NCBI GenBank assembly: GCA_013813905.1
Contig: JACCQX010000061.1
Span: forward strand, 1 to 10,101
Source of the DNA: Chloroflexota bacterium
GTDB taxonomy: Bacteria > Chloroflexota > Limnocylindria > Limnocylindrales > CSP1-4
Reading direction: 5' to 3'
DNA length: 10,101 nt
Shown here: one piece after another, positions 1 through 8,118 of the stretch
Layout of the letters: every line of letters starts with the position of its first letter
Numbering within the stretch: position 1 is the first letter of the stretch
Made by a program: the position numbers and the translations under genes
Notes under the pieces: model-generated
Database searches by the model: none
What the model was told of the DNA's origin: nothing
The model's input: only the letters and a program-made list of their open reading frames with translations

Positions 1-846
1 GAGCATCTCGAAGACCAGTCGCAGCCACACGAGCGCACCGAATACCGTCGCCAGCAGCCCGAGGCCGGATAGCCTGCCCACCAGGAACGGGGCCAGCACG
101 CTGAATAGCGCCGTCAGGAGGCCGATGCCCGTGCCGGCCAGGAGAGCCGGCAGCAGCGCGGCGCGGAATGGCGGGGCCGCGGTGGGCACCACGAGGTAGG
201 TGAACAGGACCACCAGGATGAAGACGCCGATCATGAGGATGGTGCTGAGCAGCCGCACCGATTCGATGCCCTCGGGGACCATCAGCACGGCATCAAGCAG
301 CGAGACCACGCTGGTGGCCGTCACGGCGGCCAGGGCGGCGCCGACCAGCCCGAACACGGCCACCACGCCGCGGATGCGCTGGGTCACCACGCTGCGCGGT
401 GCGCCGCCCGGGAAGAGACGCCGCATAGCTTCGTCCAACGACCCGTAGAAGCCGCTGGCGCCCCACGCGACTCCCACGATGCCCACCACCGAGAACGCAC
501 CTCGACCAGCCACCAATTGGCCCAGGACAGCGTCAGCCAGGTCCGCGATTGCCGGCACCCGGTCGACCAGCGACTCCACGATCTCCTGCGCCCGGGCCGG
601 GTCGCCGACGAAGAAGCCCAGCAGTCCGACCATGAAGAGCAGCGCCGGGATGATGGCGAACAACGCGTTGAAGGCCAGGCCGGCCGCCAGCAACCCTCCG
701 CTCGACTCACCCACCGCGGCCGTCACGGCCTGCACCTCAGCGACACGGCGATCTCTCAACACGCGCCGCTTCAGGACTCCCAGGCGATCGCCCAGACTCA
801 GCGTCGGTGGCTCGCTCGGCGTCCCCGGCGTCGGAGCGTCGCTCAT
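1..846 (-). CDS. YihY/BrkB-family (UPF0761) inner-membrane protein, 3' end beyond the window
   Basis: This reading frame is open from an ATG at 846 to base 1 (282 residues) and continues past the left edge, so the C-terminus is missing. It has a roughly 45-residue hydrophilic N-terminus followed by about six hydrophobic segments (approximately residues 52-80, 116-135, 159-186, 201-220, 229-256 and 262-282). The first segment carries the family-like stretch LAAGLAFNALFAIIPALL. The segment after residue 221 (VVPTAAPPFRAALLPALLAG) matches the usual BrkB/YihY loop-helix arrangement. The family consists of integral membrane proteins of unclear function; the old label 'ribonuclease BN' is a misassignment. 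It is the last visible gene of the valS unit, 28 nt after the FmdB stop. No good Shine-Dalgarno precedes the ATG. An in-frame GTG at 873, almost touching the upstream stop, is an alternative start adding nine residues. Family assignment is fairly secure; function is unknown. Confidence 0.85.
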   Translation of the reverse strand, partial: MSDAPTPGTPSEPPTLSLGDRLGVLKRRVLRDRRVAEVQAVTAAVGESSGGLLAAGLAFNALFAIIPALLFMVGLLGFFVGDPARAQEIVESLVDRVPAIADLADAVLGQLVAGRGAFSVVGIVGVAWGASGFYGSLDEAMRRLFPGGAPRSVVTQRIRGVVAVFGLVGAALAAVTATSVVSLLDAVLMVPEGIESVRLLSTILMIGVFILVVLFTYLVVPTAAPPFRAALLPALLAGTGIGLLTALFSVLAPFLVGRLSGLGLLATVFGALVWLRLVFEML

Positions 847-874
847 TCGGTCGGGGCTTGGCGGCAGCGGCACG

Positions 875-1345
875 TCAGTCGCCCGGACGAGAGCTGGTCG
901 ACCCCTTATCGGTGGTCCTTCCAGAGGGTCCCTTGGCCCTGGCAGGGGCGGGCGTGTCCTTCAGCGGAGGCTTGGCTGACGTACCGTCTGCCGGCGCGGG
1001 CGCGCCGGATCGACCTGTCTCCGCATCGGTCCCCGGCCGCGCCGGTGTGGCCCCCTTGGCACCATCCGAGTCGGCGGACGACCGGTCTGAGGGCGACCCG
1101 CCCGAGGGCGATCCGTCCGGGAGCGTCCCGTCGGAGCCGCTCTGGTCTGAAACGGGCCTGGCGGCTGCGCGCGCGGCGTCCTTCTTGGCCCAGCCCGAGC
1201 CCTTGAAGACCACCGCCGCCGCCGAGATGGCCTTGCGCAGCGGCCCACCACATGCCTCGCATGTCCGGGGCCCCTCGGCATGGATGCCATGGAGGACATC
1301 GATGCGCCGTGCGCAGGAGCCGCAAACGTACTCGTAGGTAGGCAC
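875..1345 (-). CDS. FmdB-family zinc-ribbon protein with long disordered tail
   Basis: This 156-residue protein starts at GTG 1345 with MPTYEYVCGSC, the hallmark N-terminus of the FmdB/CxxC_CXXC_SSSS family. Two CxxC pairs (Cys8/Cys11 and Cys29/Cys32) would bind one zinc, and the domain ends with the family-typical VFKGSGW around residues 46-52. AAGGGAG sits immediately upstream of the GTG; the spacing is short, but the family N-terminus fixes the start. Residues from about 60 to 156 are a low-complexity Ser/Gly/Pro/Asp/Ala-rich tail with no visible fold, longer than the C-terminal part of many family members. The family is often annotated as a putative regulator because of a proposed link to formamidase expression, but its molecular role is not established. 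It lies 8 nt after the zinc-ribbon gene and 28 nt before the YihY-family gene, on the same strand. The family call is confident; the function is not known. Confidence 0.88.
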   Translation of the reverse strand: MPTYEYVCGSCARRIDVLHGIHAEGPRTCEACGGPLRKAISAAAVVFKGSGWAKKDAARAAARPVSDQSGSDGTLPDGSPSGGSPSDRSSADSDGAKGATPARPGTDAETGRSGAPAPADGTSAKPPLKDTPAPARAKGPSGRTTDKGSTSSRPGD

Positions 1346-1353
1346 GGCTCCCT

Positions 1354-2145
1354 TCAGCCCCGAACCATCCGCATGCCGCAGCGGGGACAGTAGAAGGCCC
1401 GTTCGTGCGCGGACGCGAAGCCGCAGTGAGCGCAGATCAGCCCACCTGATCCGCCGCTGGGAACCGGCCGCTCGGACGGCGTGAAGCCCACGGCATGCTG
1501 TGAGGCCAGGACGTTCGCCAGGAGGCTGGCCAGGATCTTCTGCGCGGTACGATCCGTGTCGCCCCGCACCCCGCGACCGCCCCGGCCCACGACGCCGCGC
1601 ACCACCATGTCCTCGGAGGCCTCGTCCCAGTGGGATGCCACACCGCCCACGATAGCGTCGTACTCGGGATAGCCGCTCGTATCGATCCCACCGCTGAGCA
1701 GCGCTACAGCCACCGTTTCGAAGGCCGGATCGACCGCGTCGACGGACTCGAGCACGACCAGGGCGTGTCGGGCCACGGGGCTGCGCTCCTGATTGGCGTT
1801 GATCCACTGCATCGCCTGCTCGGACTTCTGGATGACCGGCGCGGCTTCGGCGAAGTCGAGCTCCAACGGCTCGACCACCTCGATCGCCGAACGAGCGAGC
1901 CCCAGCAGCATGTTGGGCAGCTCATCCAGCGCGTTGGGTCCGGCCGCCATGCGCACGCCCTGGCTCGTCCTGGCCCGGTACGTCAGCTTGAGCTCATGCT
2001 CCTCAGCCTCGATGTCCTCCGGCAGGAGTGCCGGCGCCATCTCGGCACTGGCTTGCGACTTGTCACCTCGGCGTTTCAGGAAGTCAAGGGGCACCGGCCT
2101 CACCTTCGTGATCGATCGCGCGGGAACGGCACCCGCCCAGGGCAT
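1354..2145 (-). CDS. Uncharacterised protein with C-terminal zinc ribbon
   Basis: I do not recognise the family. With the ATG at 2145 the product is 263 residues. An in-frame GTG at 2094, giving MPLDFLKRRGDK and preceded by AAGGTGAGG, is an equally plausible start and would give 246 residues. Using the longer numbering, residues 20-50 are charged. Residues 52-215 form a mixed helical soluble domain with no membrane segment or signal peptide. Residues 184-196 are a Gly/Arg-rich loop (GVVGRGGRGVRGD). The C-terminus has Cys238/Cys241 and Cys253/Cys256, a compact CxxC-x11-CxxC zinc ribbon ending four residues after the GMRM stretch. Such terminal ribbons commonly mediate protein or nucleic-acid contacts, but no catalytic motif is visible to assign a role. 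The gene starts 22 nt after the valS stop and ends 8 nt before the FmdB-type gene, so it is probably translated from the valS transcript. Coding status is well supported by context and codon pattern. Confidence 0.8.
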   Translation of the reverse strand: MPWAGAVPARSITKVRPVPLDFLKRRGDKSQASAEMAPALLPEDIEAEEHELKLTYRARTSQGVRMAAGPNALDELPNMLLGLARSAIEVVEPLELDFAEAAPVIQKSEQAMQWINANQERSPVARHALVVLESVDAVDPAFETVAVALLSGGIDTSGYPEYDAIVGGVASHWDEASEDMVVRGVVGRGGRGVRGDTDRTAQKILASLLANVLASQHAVGFTPSERPVPSGGSGGLICAHCGFASAHERAFYCPRCGMRMVRG

Positions 2146-2167
2146 CCTACCTTGTCGCGTCGCCCGA

Positions 2168-4924
2168 TCAGGCCCTCAACCGGGCGCGCAGCCGCTCCAC
2201 GCGCTCGACCAGATAGGTGAGCCGCTCGCGGGCACCCTCCACCACGACGACCGGCGCGCGCTCGACGAAGCGCCGATCGGCCAGGCGCGATCCCGTCTCC
2301 GCCAGCATCCGCTCGGCCTCGACGAGCTCCTTGGACAGCCGCTCACGTTCCCGAGCCGGATCAGAGCCGCCTCGCGAGATGCGGGCCTCGCCGTGGCTGC
2401 CCAGCACCGTCAGCGCGCCTTCCAGCTGCTCCAGCTCGATGCGGTCGCTCACCAGCTGCGGTCGCACCCGCGCCAGGCGCTCCACGGCGCTCGCCAGGGT
2501 GCCGTAGGCAGCCAGGGTGTCCGGATCGATGATGTGCAGCAGCGCGGGCAGCCACGCTCCGGCCTCGATGCCGGCTTCGGCGCGAGCGTTACGGATGCCA
2601 CTTACCAATCCGATCAGCCCCGCCACGCCCCGCGCCTGCGCTTCGTCGGCGAGCGCCTTCTCCCGGCCCGCGTCCGGCCAGCGGGCCACCATGAGCAGAT
2701 CCGGTTCGCCCGGCAGACGCGGCAGGCGGCCCCAGATCTCCTCGGTGAGGTGCGGCATGATCGGGTGGAGCAACCGGACATAGCGGTCCAGGACCCAGGT
2801 GAGGACGGCCCACGTCGCTGCCTTTCGGGCGGGGTCTTCCTCGGCGAGGCGCACCTTGGCAAGCTCCAGGTACCAGTCGCAGTACTCGTTCCAGATGGCG
2901 TCGTGCAACAGGCGCGCTGCCTCACCGAAGGCGAACGTGGTGTACGCCTCCTCCACGTCCTCCACCGTCCGGGCACATCGCGCCAGGATCCAGTGCTCGG
3001 CGGGACCCAGGTGTCCACCTACCGGCAGGTCGAGCGGGCCGTCAGGCATGCCCTCCGGACGCGAGCCGAGCACGAATCGGGCCGCGTTCCAGAGCTTGTT
3101 GCCAAAGTTCCGGGCACCCTCCAGTTGGCTCCGACCAAGTCGCTGATCGGCCCCCGGGCCGCTGCCGTGCACCAGGGCAAAACGGAGAGCGTCAGCGCCC
3201 AGCTCGTCGATGATATCCAGCGGGTCGACGCCGTTGCCCCTGGTCTTGGACATCTTCTTCCCGTACGGGTCGCGCACCAGGCCGCCCAGGAGGACCGTCT
3301 CGAACGGCGCCCGGGTCGTCAGCCACTCACCCAGCATCATCATGCGGGCCACCCAGAAGAACAGGATCTCGTAGGCCGTCTCCATGACTGTGCCCGGGTA
3401 GTAGCGGCGCAGGTCCTCTGTCGCCTCGGGCCAGCCGAGCGTGGAGAACGGCCACAAGCCACTGCTGAACCAGGTGTCGAAGATGTCCTCGTCCTGACGC
3501 AGCTCGTCGGCGGGGCGACCGCAGATGGCGCAGGCCTCCGGTCCTTCCGCCTTCTCGCTCACCGTGATGTGGCCGTCGAGGCAGTACCAGGCCGGGATGC
3601 GGTGTCCCCACCAGAGCTGCCGGCTCACGTTCCAATCGCGGATGTTCTCCAGCCAGTCGAAGAACACCTTCTCGTAGCGCTGCGGCACGATGCGCGTCCT
3701 GCCGCTGCGGACCGCGGCCATGGCCCGCTCGGCCATGGGCTTGACGCTGATGAACCACTGGACCTTGATACGCGGCTCCACGATATCGTCCGAACGCTGG
3801 CAGCGTCCGATGACCATCTCGTGCGGAATGGCGACGACGAGGTCGCCCATCGTCTCCAGCTCGGCCACGATGCGCCGGCGAGCGGCCATGCCCGTCAGCC
3901 CGGCGAAGGAAGCTCCCGAGCCGTTGATGGACCCGTCGTCCTCCATCACGTCGATGATGGGCAGGTCGTGCCGCTGGGCTGTCTCCAGATCGGCCTGGTC
4001 GTGGCCGGGGGTGATCTTCACGGCACCCGTGCCGAAGTCGCGCTCCACCGCCTGGTCCGCGATGAGGGGCACGATCCGATCGACGAAGGGGATGCGCACA
4101 CGCCGACCGACGAGGTGCCGGTAGCGTTCGTCATCAGGATGCACGGCCACGGCCGTATCACCCAGGATCGTCTCGGGGCGCGTGGTCGCTACGGTGATCG
4201 TCTCCGGGTCGCCGGACGCTGCCTCGCCGGACGTCGCCCCAGCGCCCGCCTCTGGCACGAGGTGATAGCGCACCGACCAAAGCGTGCCGGTCTCCGGCGT
4301 GGCGATCACTTCCAGGTCCGAGAGGCTGGTCTGGCAGCCGGGGCACCAGTTGATGAGCTTCTCGGCGCGGTACGCCAGACCGTCGTCATGAAGCTGCTTG
4401 AAGCTCGTGCGCACCGCCTGCGCAGAGCCGTCATCCATCGTGAAGCGCTCGCGCGACCAGTCCGCGGAGAGTCCCAGGCGACGATGCTGATCGCTGATGA
4501 CGCTCCGCGTCTCCTCCATGAAGCGCCACATCCGCTCGAGGTAGCGCTTCCTGCCGAGCGACTGACGGGTCTCGCCTTCAGCGGCGATCACACTGTCCAG
4601 CACGTACTGGGCGGCGATGGAGGCATGGTCCACGCCGGGCAGCCAGAGGGTCGGTCGGCACTGCATCCGAGCGCGTCGGGTCATCAGGTCCTCGACCGTC
4701 CCGCGCGCCGCGTGGCCCAGGTGCAGGGCGCCAGTTACGTTGGGCGGCGGCTGGATGATGACGAAGGGCGGCTTGGTCTGATCCGCCCGTGAGCCGACAC
4801 CGTCGGGCGCGAAGACGTCGGCGGCCAGCCAGCGCGCATAGACGCGCGGCTCGATCTCCGCGGGCCGGTAGGCCTTGGGCATCTCGGTCGCGTCGCTGTC
4901 CGTCCCGGGCTGCTGCTCGTTCAT
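2168..4924 (-). CDS. valS: Valyl-tRNA synthetase (ValRS)
   Basis: This cytoplasmic class I aminoacyl-tRNA synthetase charges tRNA(Val) with valine using ATP, then edits misactivated threonine. The product is 918 residues, in the usual ValRS range. The HIGH motif is HLGH (68-71) within PPPNVTGALHLGH. The KMSKS motif is KMSKT (557-561). The CP1 editing domain carries ATTRPET near 246-252 and GTGAVKITPGHDQ near 298-310. ENIRDWNVSRQLWWGHRIPAW (about 426-446) is the ValRS-type signature, with Asn-Val where many bacterial enzymes have Cys-Ile. Cysteine pairs at 194/197 and 465/468 (plus Cys448) suggest bound zinc. The last roughly 75 residues are a charged Arg/Glu/Leu-rich coiled coil, as expected for the ValRS tRNA-binding arm. 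The ATG at 4924 was chosen because AAGGG lies 8 nt upstream; the open frame extends back into the leader but that part is the T-box RNA. Expression is predicted to depend on uncharged tRNA(Val). Confidence 0.98.
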   Translation of the reverse strand: MNEQQPGTDSDATEMPKAYRPAEIEPRVYARWLAADVFAPDGVGSRADQTKPPFVIIQPPPNVTGALHLGHAARGTVEDLMTRRARMQCRPTLWLPGVDHASIAAQYVLDSVIAAEGETRQSLGRKRYLERMWRFMEETRSVISDQHRRLGLSADWSRERFTMDDGSAQAVRTSFKQLHDDGLAYRAEKLINWCPGCQTSLSDLEVIATPETGTLWSVRYHLVPEAGAGATSGEAASGDPETITVATTRPETILGDTAVAVHPDDERYRHLVGRRVRIPFVDRIVPLIADQAVERDFGTGAVKITPGHDQADLETAQRHDLPIIDVMEDDGSINGSGASFAGLTGMAARRRIVAELETMGDLVVAIPHEMVIGRCQRSDDIVEPRIKVQWFISVKPMAERAMAAVRSGRTRIVPQRYEKVFFDWLENIRDWNVSRQLWWGHRIPAWYCLDGHITVSEKAEGPEACAICGRPADELRQDEDIFDTWFSSGLWPFSTLGWPEATEDLRRYYPGTVMETAYEILFFWVARMMMLGEWLTTRAPFETVLLGGLVRDPYGKKMSKTRGNGVDPLDIIDELGADALRFALVHGSGPGADQRLGRSQLEGARNFGNKLWNAARFVLGSRPEGMPDGPLDLPVGGHLGPAEHWILARCARTVEDVEEAYTTFAFGEAARLLHDAIWNEYCDWYLELAKVRLAEEDPARKAATWAVLTWVLDRYVRLLHPIMPHLTEEIWGRLPRLPGEPDLLMVARWPDAGREKALADEAQARGVAGLIGLVSGIRNARAEAGIEAGAWLPALLHIIDPDTLAAYGTLASAVERLARVRPQLVSDRIELEQLEGALTVLGSHGEARISRGGSDPARERERLSKELVEAERMLAETGSRLADRRFVERAPVVVVEGARERLTYLVERVERLRARLRA

Positions 4925-4944
4925 CGTGTCATCCCTTGGAATCG

Positions 4945-4975
4945 AAAGCCCCGCTCGTCCAGCGGACGAACGGGG
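4945..4975 (-). terminator. T-box attenuator hairpin
   Basis: Directly after the T-box core, a 12-bp stem (CCCCGTTCGTCC at 4975-4964 with GGACGAGCGGGG at 4960-4949, one G-T wobble, 3-nt loop) is followed by CTTT. Its position matches the terminator arm of transcriptional T-box leaders, which competes with the antiterminator. The U tract is only three residues, weak for an intrinsic terminator, so efficiency is uncertain. The valS ribosome-binding site (4937-4933) lies outside the hairpin, which argues against simple sequestration of the start site. Confidence 0.82.
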
Positions 4976-5190
4976 TCGTGGTACCACCTGCTGGTTCGGC
5001 TCTCGAAGAAGGGGCCGCACATCGCGGTCCCGATGGTAGACGAGAGCCCTCGTGGCGCGATACCGGACGCCGGACCGCTGCGGCTCGCGAGCGACCTTCG
5101 CATCCGTCGTGCCGGCGCGGGCTTGCAGCCTGTGACCCGCGCTCTCTGCCGGCCGGTGCGGACGCTACTCCTCTCGGTCGTCGCCGTAGG
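4945..5190 (-). promoter_or_regulatory. T-box leader specific for tRNA(Val), upstream of valS
   Basis: Read on the minus strand, the leader shows the canonical T-box order. Stem I has the loop-E element AGTA (5169-5166) opposite GAA (5099-5097), closed by a 7-bp helix GCGTCCG/CGGATGC (5165-5159 with 5106-5100). Further up are the AG bulge AGAGAG flanked by GCCGG/CCGGC and CGCGGG/CCCGCG helices, and an apical GGCTGCAAG loop. The codon one nucleotide after GAA is GTC (5095-5093), the specifier position, encoding valine and matching the downstream gene. A stem-III helix GGCTCTCG/CGAGAGCC pairs 5048-5041 with 5005-4998. The T-box core GGTGGTACCACG (4988-4977) follows; its TGGT bulge would pair with ACCA, the discriminator plus CCA end expected of tRNA(Val). 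Known biology: uncharged cognate tRNA stabilises the antiterminator and turns on the synthetase gene. The 5' end is estimated; folding was done by eye. Confidence 0.94.
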
Positions 5191-5196
5191 CCGCCG

Positions 5197-5225
5197 AGTC
5201 TACCGCACAATGGGCCGAAGGAGAA
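5197..5225 (-). promoter_or_regulatory. Weak candidate sigma70-type promoter for the valS T-box transcript
   Basis: On the minus strand, TTCTCC (5225-5220) and TAGACT (5202-5197) are separated by 17 nt. The -10 matches TATAAT at four of six positions and the -35 matches at only three. Transcription would begin near 5190, just upstream of the predicted base of T-box stem I, which is the main reason to consider it. GC-rich genomes often have poor consensus matches, so this is a placement guess, not a firm call. It overlaps the 5' untranslated region of the divergent hydrolase gene. Confidence 0.3.
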
Positions 5226-5254
5226 CCCCATCCACCCGCCCGGAGCTGCCGACC

Positions 5255-6028
5255 ATGTGCTTCGCCTACGACTCGCGCCCTCCCCTCCCGCCCATGGCCG
5301 GTGCGGCGGTGGACGGCCGGGACCTCGAGCTGGTCGCTGACGATGGCAACCGCTTCGCAGCCCTCGGAGCCATGGCCCCCGCGCCCACCGCAGCCGGCAT
5401 GGTGATCCTGCCGGATGTCCGGGGACTTCATCGCTACTACGAGGAGCTGGCCCTCCGCCTGGCGGAGGCCGGCGTCGACGCAGTAGCCATCGATCTCTTC
5501 GGGCGGACGGCCGGAGTGGGGAAGCGTGAGGAAGGCTTTGACCATGCGGCGCATGTCGCGCAGACGACCTGGGCGGGGTTGCGCGCCGACACGCAAGCCG
5601 GCGCGTCATGGCTGCGGAACGAGCGTGGGGTCCCGACGCTCTTCGTCATGGGCTTCTGCTTCGGTGGCCGGCTCGCCTTCCTGTCGGCTGCCGAACCGGA
5701 ACTTGGGGTGACCGGCGTGATCGGCTTCTACGGGGTGCCGGTCGGCCCGCCGCGCAACGACATACCCGCACCGATCGACCTGGTCGACCGGATGCGCAGC
5801 CCCGTGCTGGGGCTCTTCGGAGGCGCGGATCGGGCCATACCCCCCGAAGCGGTGGCCAGCTTCGAGGAGGCACTCACGAGGGCCGGCGTCGACCATGAGC
5901 TGGTGATCTATCCCGACGCGTCGCACTCGTTCTTCGACCGCAAGCACGAGGAATACGCGGAGGAGTCCGCCGATGCCTGGCGACGCGTGCTGGACTTCGT
6001 GCATACCCAATCGAATGAGGCTGGCTGA
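5255..6028 (+). CDS. Dienelactone hydrolase family protein (alpha/beta hydrolase)
   Basis: This 257-residue soluble protein is the usual length for the DLH family. The catalytic triad can be read: nucleophile Cys135 in GFCFGG, Asp192 in LFGGADRAIPPE and His224 in YPDASHSFFD. The early ILPDVRGLHRYYEELALRLAEAGVDAVAIDLFGR segment (about 51-84) is also family-typical. The cysteine nucleophile separates it from serine esterases. Family members hydrolyse dienelactone in chloroaromatic breakdown or related lactones and esters; the substrate here cannot be deduced because no aromatic-degradation genes are nearby. The ATG at 5255 has GGAG about 9-12 nt upstream and gives an N-terminus starting MCFAYDSRPPLPP, which resembles relatives. 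The open frame continues back to 5033, but that stretch is the T-box region on the other strand and is not taken as coding. The gene is transcribed divergently from valS and converges on the fragment at 6067-6462. Confidence 0.93.
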   Translation: MCFAYDSRPPLPPMAGAAVDGRDLELVADDGNRFAALGAMAPAPTAAGMVILPDVRGLHRYYEELALRLAEAGVDAVAIDLFGRTAGVGKREEGFDHAAHVAQTTWAGLRADTQAGASWLRNERGVPTLFVMGFCFGGRLAFLSAAEPELGVTGVIGFYGVPVGPPRNDIPAPIDLVDRMRSPVLGLFGGADRAIPPEAVASFEEALTRAGVDHELVIYPDASHSFFDRKHEEYAEESADAWRRVLDFVHTQSNEAG

Positions 6029-6066
6029 CGGGCGGGTCGCTCGATCATCTCTCTCAATGTCCTCCG

Positions 6067-6462
6067 TTACCCTTCGACCGCTGGGTCCGCGCGCGACAGG
6101 AACCAGATGCCGCGGAGCGGACCCTCCGGTCGACGGAGCCAACTGCGCACCTCGCGGCCGCGGGCGGGGTAGATGCTGCCAAGAGTGGCGTGGTGTCGGG
6201 CGACCAGGCGACGAATGGTCAGGTCGTCAGGCACCATCAGCAGCCTGGAGACCGTCGTCGGGCGCCATCCGAACCGAGCCATACCGAGTCCAGGCGCAAG
6301 TCGTTCCTTGACATCGAGTCGCCGGTTGGTGTCCTCCAACGACCCCAGGGACGCCTTGACCTCGATCACGAGGAGCGAACGTGTGTCGAGATGATCCGCG
6401 AGCACGTCGACGGCCGTAAGCCAGCGGCGCACGGTGAGGTCGCGAGGCATCGGGCACGACAT
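6067..6462 (-). pseudogene. Orphan PD-(D/E)XK-like domain, probably a truncated remnant
   Basis: The 131-codon frame has a core VDVLAD...LLVIEVKASLG (Asp19, Glu34, Lys36). This is the spacing of a PD-(D/E)XK nuclease-fold active site. The rest reads as a continuous domain (RRLDVKERLAP, MARFGWRPTTVSRLLMVPDD, RRLVARHHATLGSIYPAR, LRRPEGPLRGIWFLS). From memory, this resembles the C-terminal half of HTH-containing proteins common in Chloroflexota-type genomes, where the sequence before Asp usually reads like YGERGS. Here the corresponding LAYG is in another minus-strand frame, ending at about 6413, which suggests a small deletion or frameshift near 6412. The N-terminal HTH is not recognisable upstream. 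No clear Shine-Dalgarno precedes the ATG at 6462. It could instead be a short functional single-domain protein. It ends 38 nt from the convergent hydrolase gene. The domain idea is moderately supported; the pseudogene status is an inference. Confidence 0.5.
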
Positions 6463-6700
6463 CGATCAAGGTAGATCACCGTCTCTCCGATGTGCTCGTC
6501 ATCGGTCAAACGGGCACCATGAGGCCACAGTTCGGGGAAGAACGCCAGGACCGGTCGTTTCGGGCACCGCGCAGCCGCGTATCATGACATCGAGGACTTT
6601 CCGCGGCCCCGCGGCCCCGTGATGCCCCTCTGTCGGGTTGCAGTCCCAACCACGTGACTTCTGTCCGGAACGCCGCACGACCCGACCGCTCGCCGGGGTG
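6463..6700. other. Non-coding gap between clpX and the nuclease-like fragment
   Basis: I see no gene, tRNA or convincing terminator in these 238 nt. A GC-only stretch at 6601-6616 consists of two copies of CCGCGGCC in tandem and can fold on itself, but no T tract follows on either strand. Short open frames crossing the region have no recognisable motif. If the fragment at 6067-6462 is decayed, its lost N-terminal part would have mapped here. Confidence 0.5.
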
Positions 6701-8002
<1,302 letters not shown>

Positions 8003-8118
8003 GACCCGTCCTTCTGGCTCCTAGCGGCTGGCGCGCGCGGGTCGATGCTCGCTCGACGCCGGGCAGGCATACATGGTCACGCGCGCATGATGCACCCACG
8101 CGGCTCGATCGGGCTGGC

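Noticed and set aside
200..1337. Several plus-strand open frames (200-448, 479-979, 517-1206, 807-1337)
   Set aside because: They are shadows of the YihY-family and FmdB-type genes on the minus strand, with no motif or ribosome-binding site.
1793..4792. A 999-residue open frame on the plus strand across valS and the zinc-ribbon gene
   Set aside because: It is antisense to a full set of ValRS motifs. Its translation is rich in His/Arg/Gln/Ala with no recognisable domain. Long stop-free antisense frames are expected opposite high-GC genes.
5033..5254. N-terminal extension of the hydrolase by 74 residues
   Set aside because: This stretch encodes the T-box on the opposite strand. The family N-terminus and a ribosome-binding site place the start at 5255.
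4929..5609. A 226-residue minus-strand open frame across the T-box leader and the start of the hydrolase
   Set aside because: It crosses the structured T-box RNA and runs antisense to DLH; it is Arg/Pro-rich with no family features.
6601..6616. GC-only tandem CCGCGGCC as a clpX terminator
   Set aside because: It lacks a T tract on either strand and any hairpin would have an unsuitable loop; it is better viewed as a simple-sequence accident.
8038..8060. Short hairpin (GTCGA...TCGAC) between clpP and clpX as a terminator or attenuator
   Set aside because: The stem is only about 5 bp with no U tract; such matches are common by chance in GC-rich spacers.
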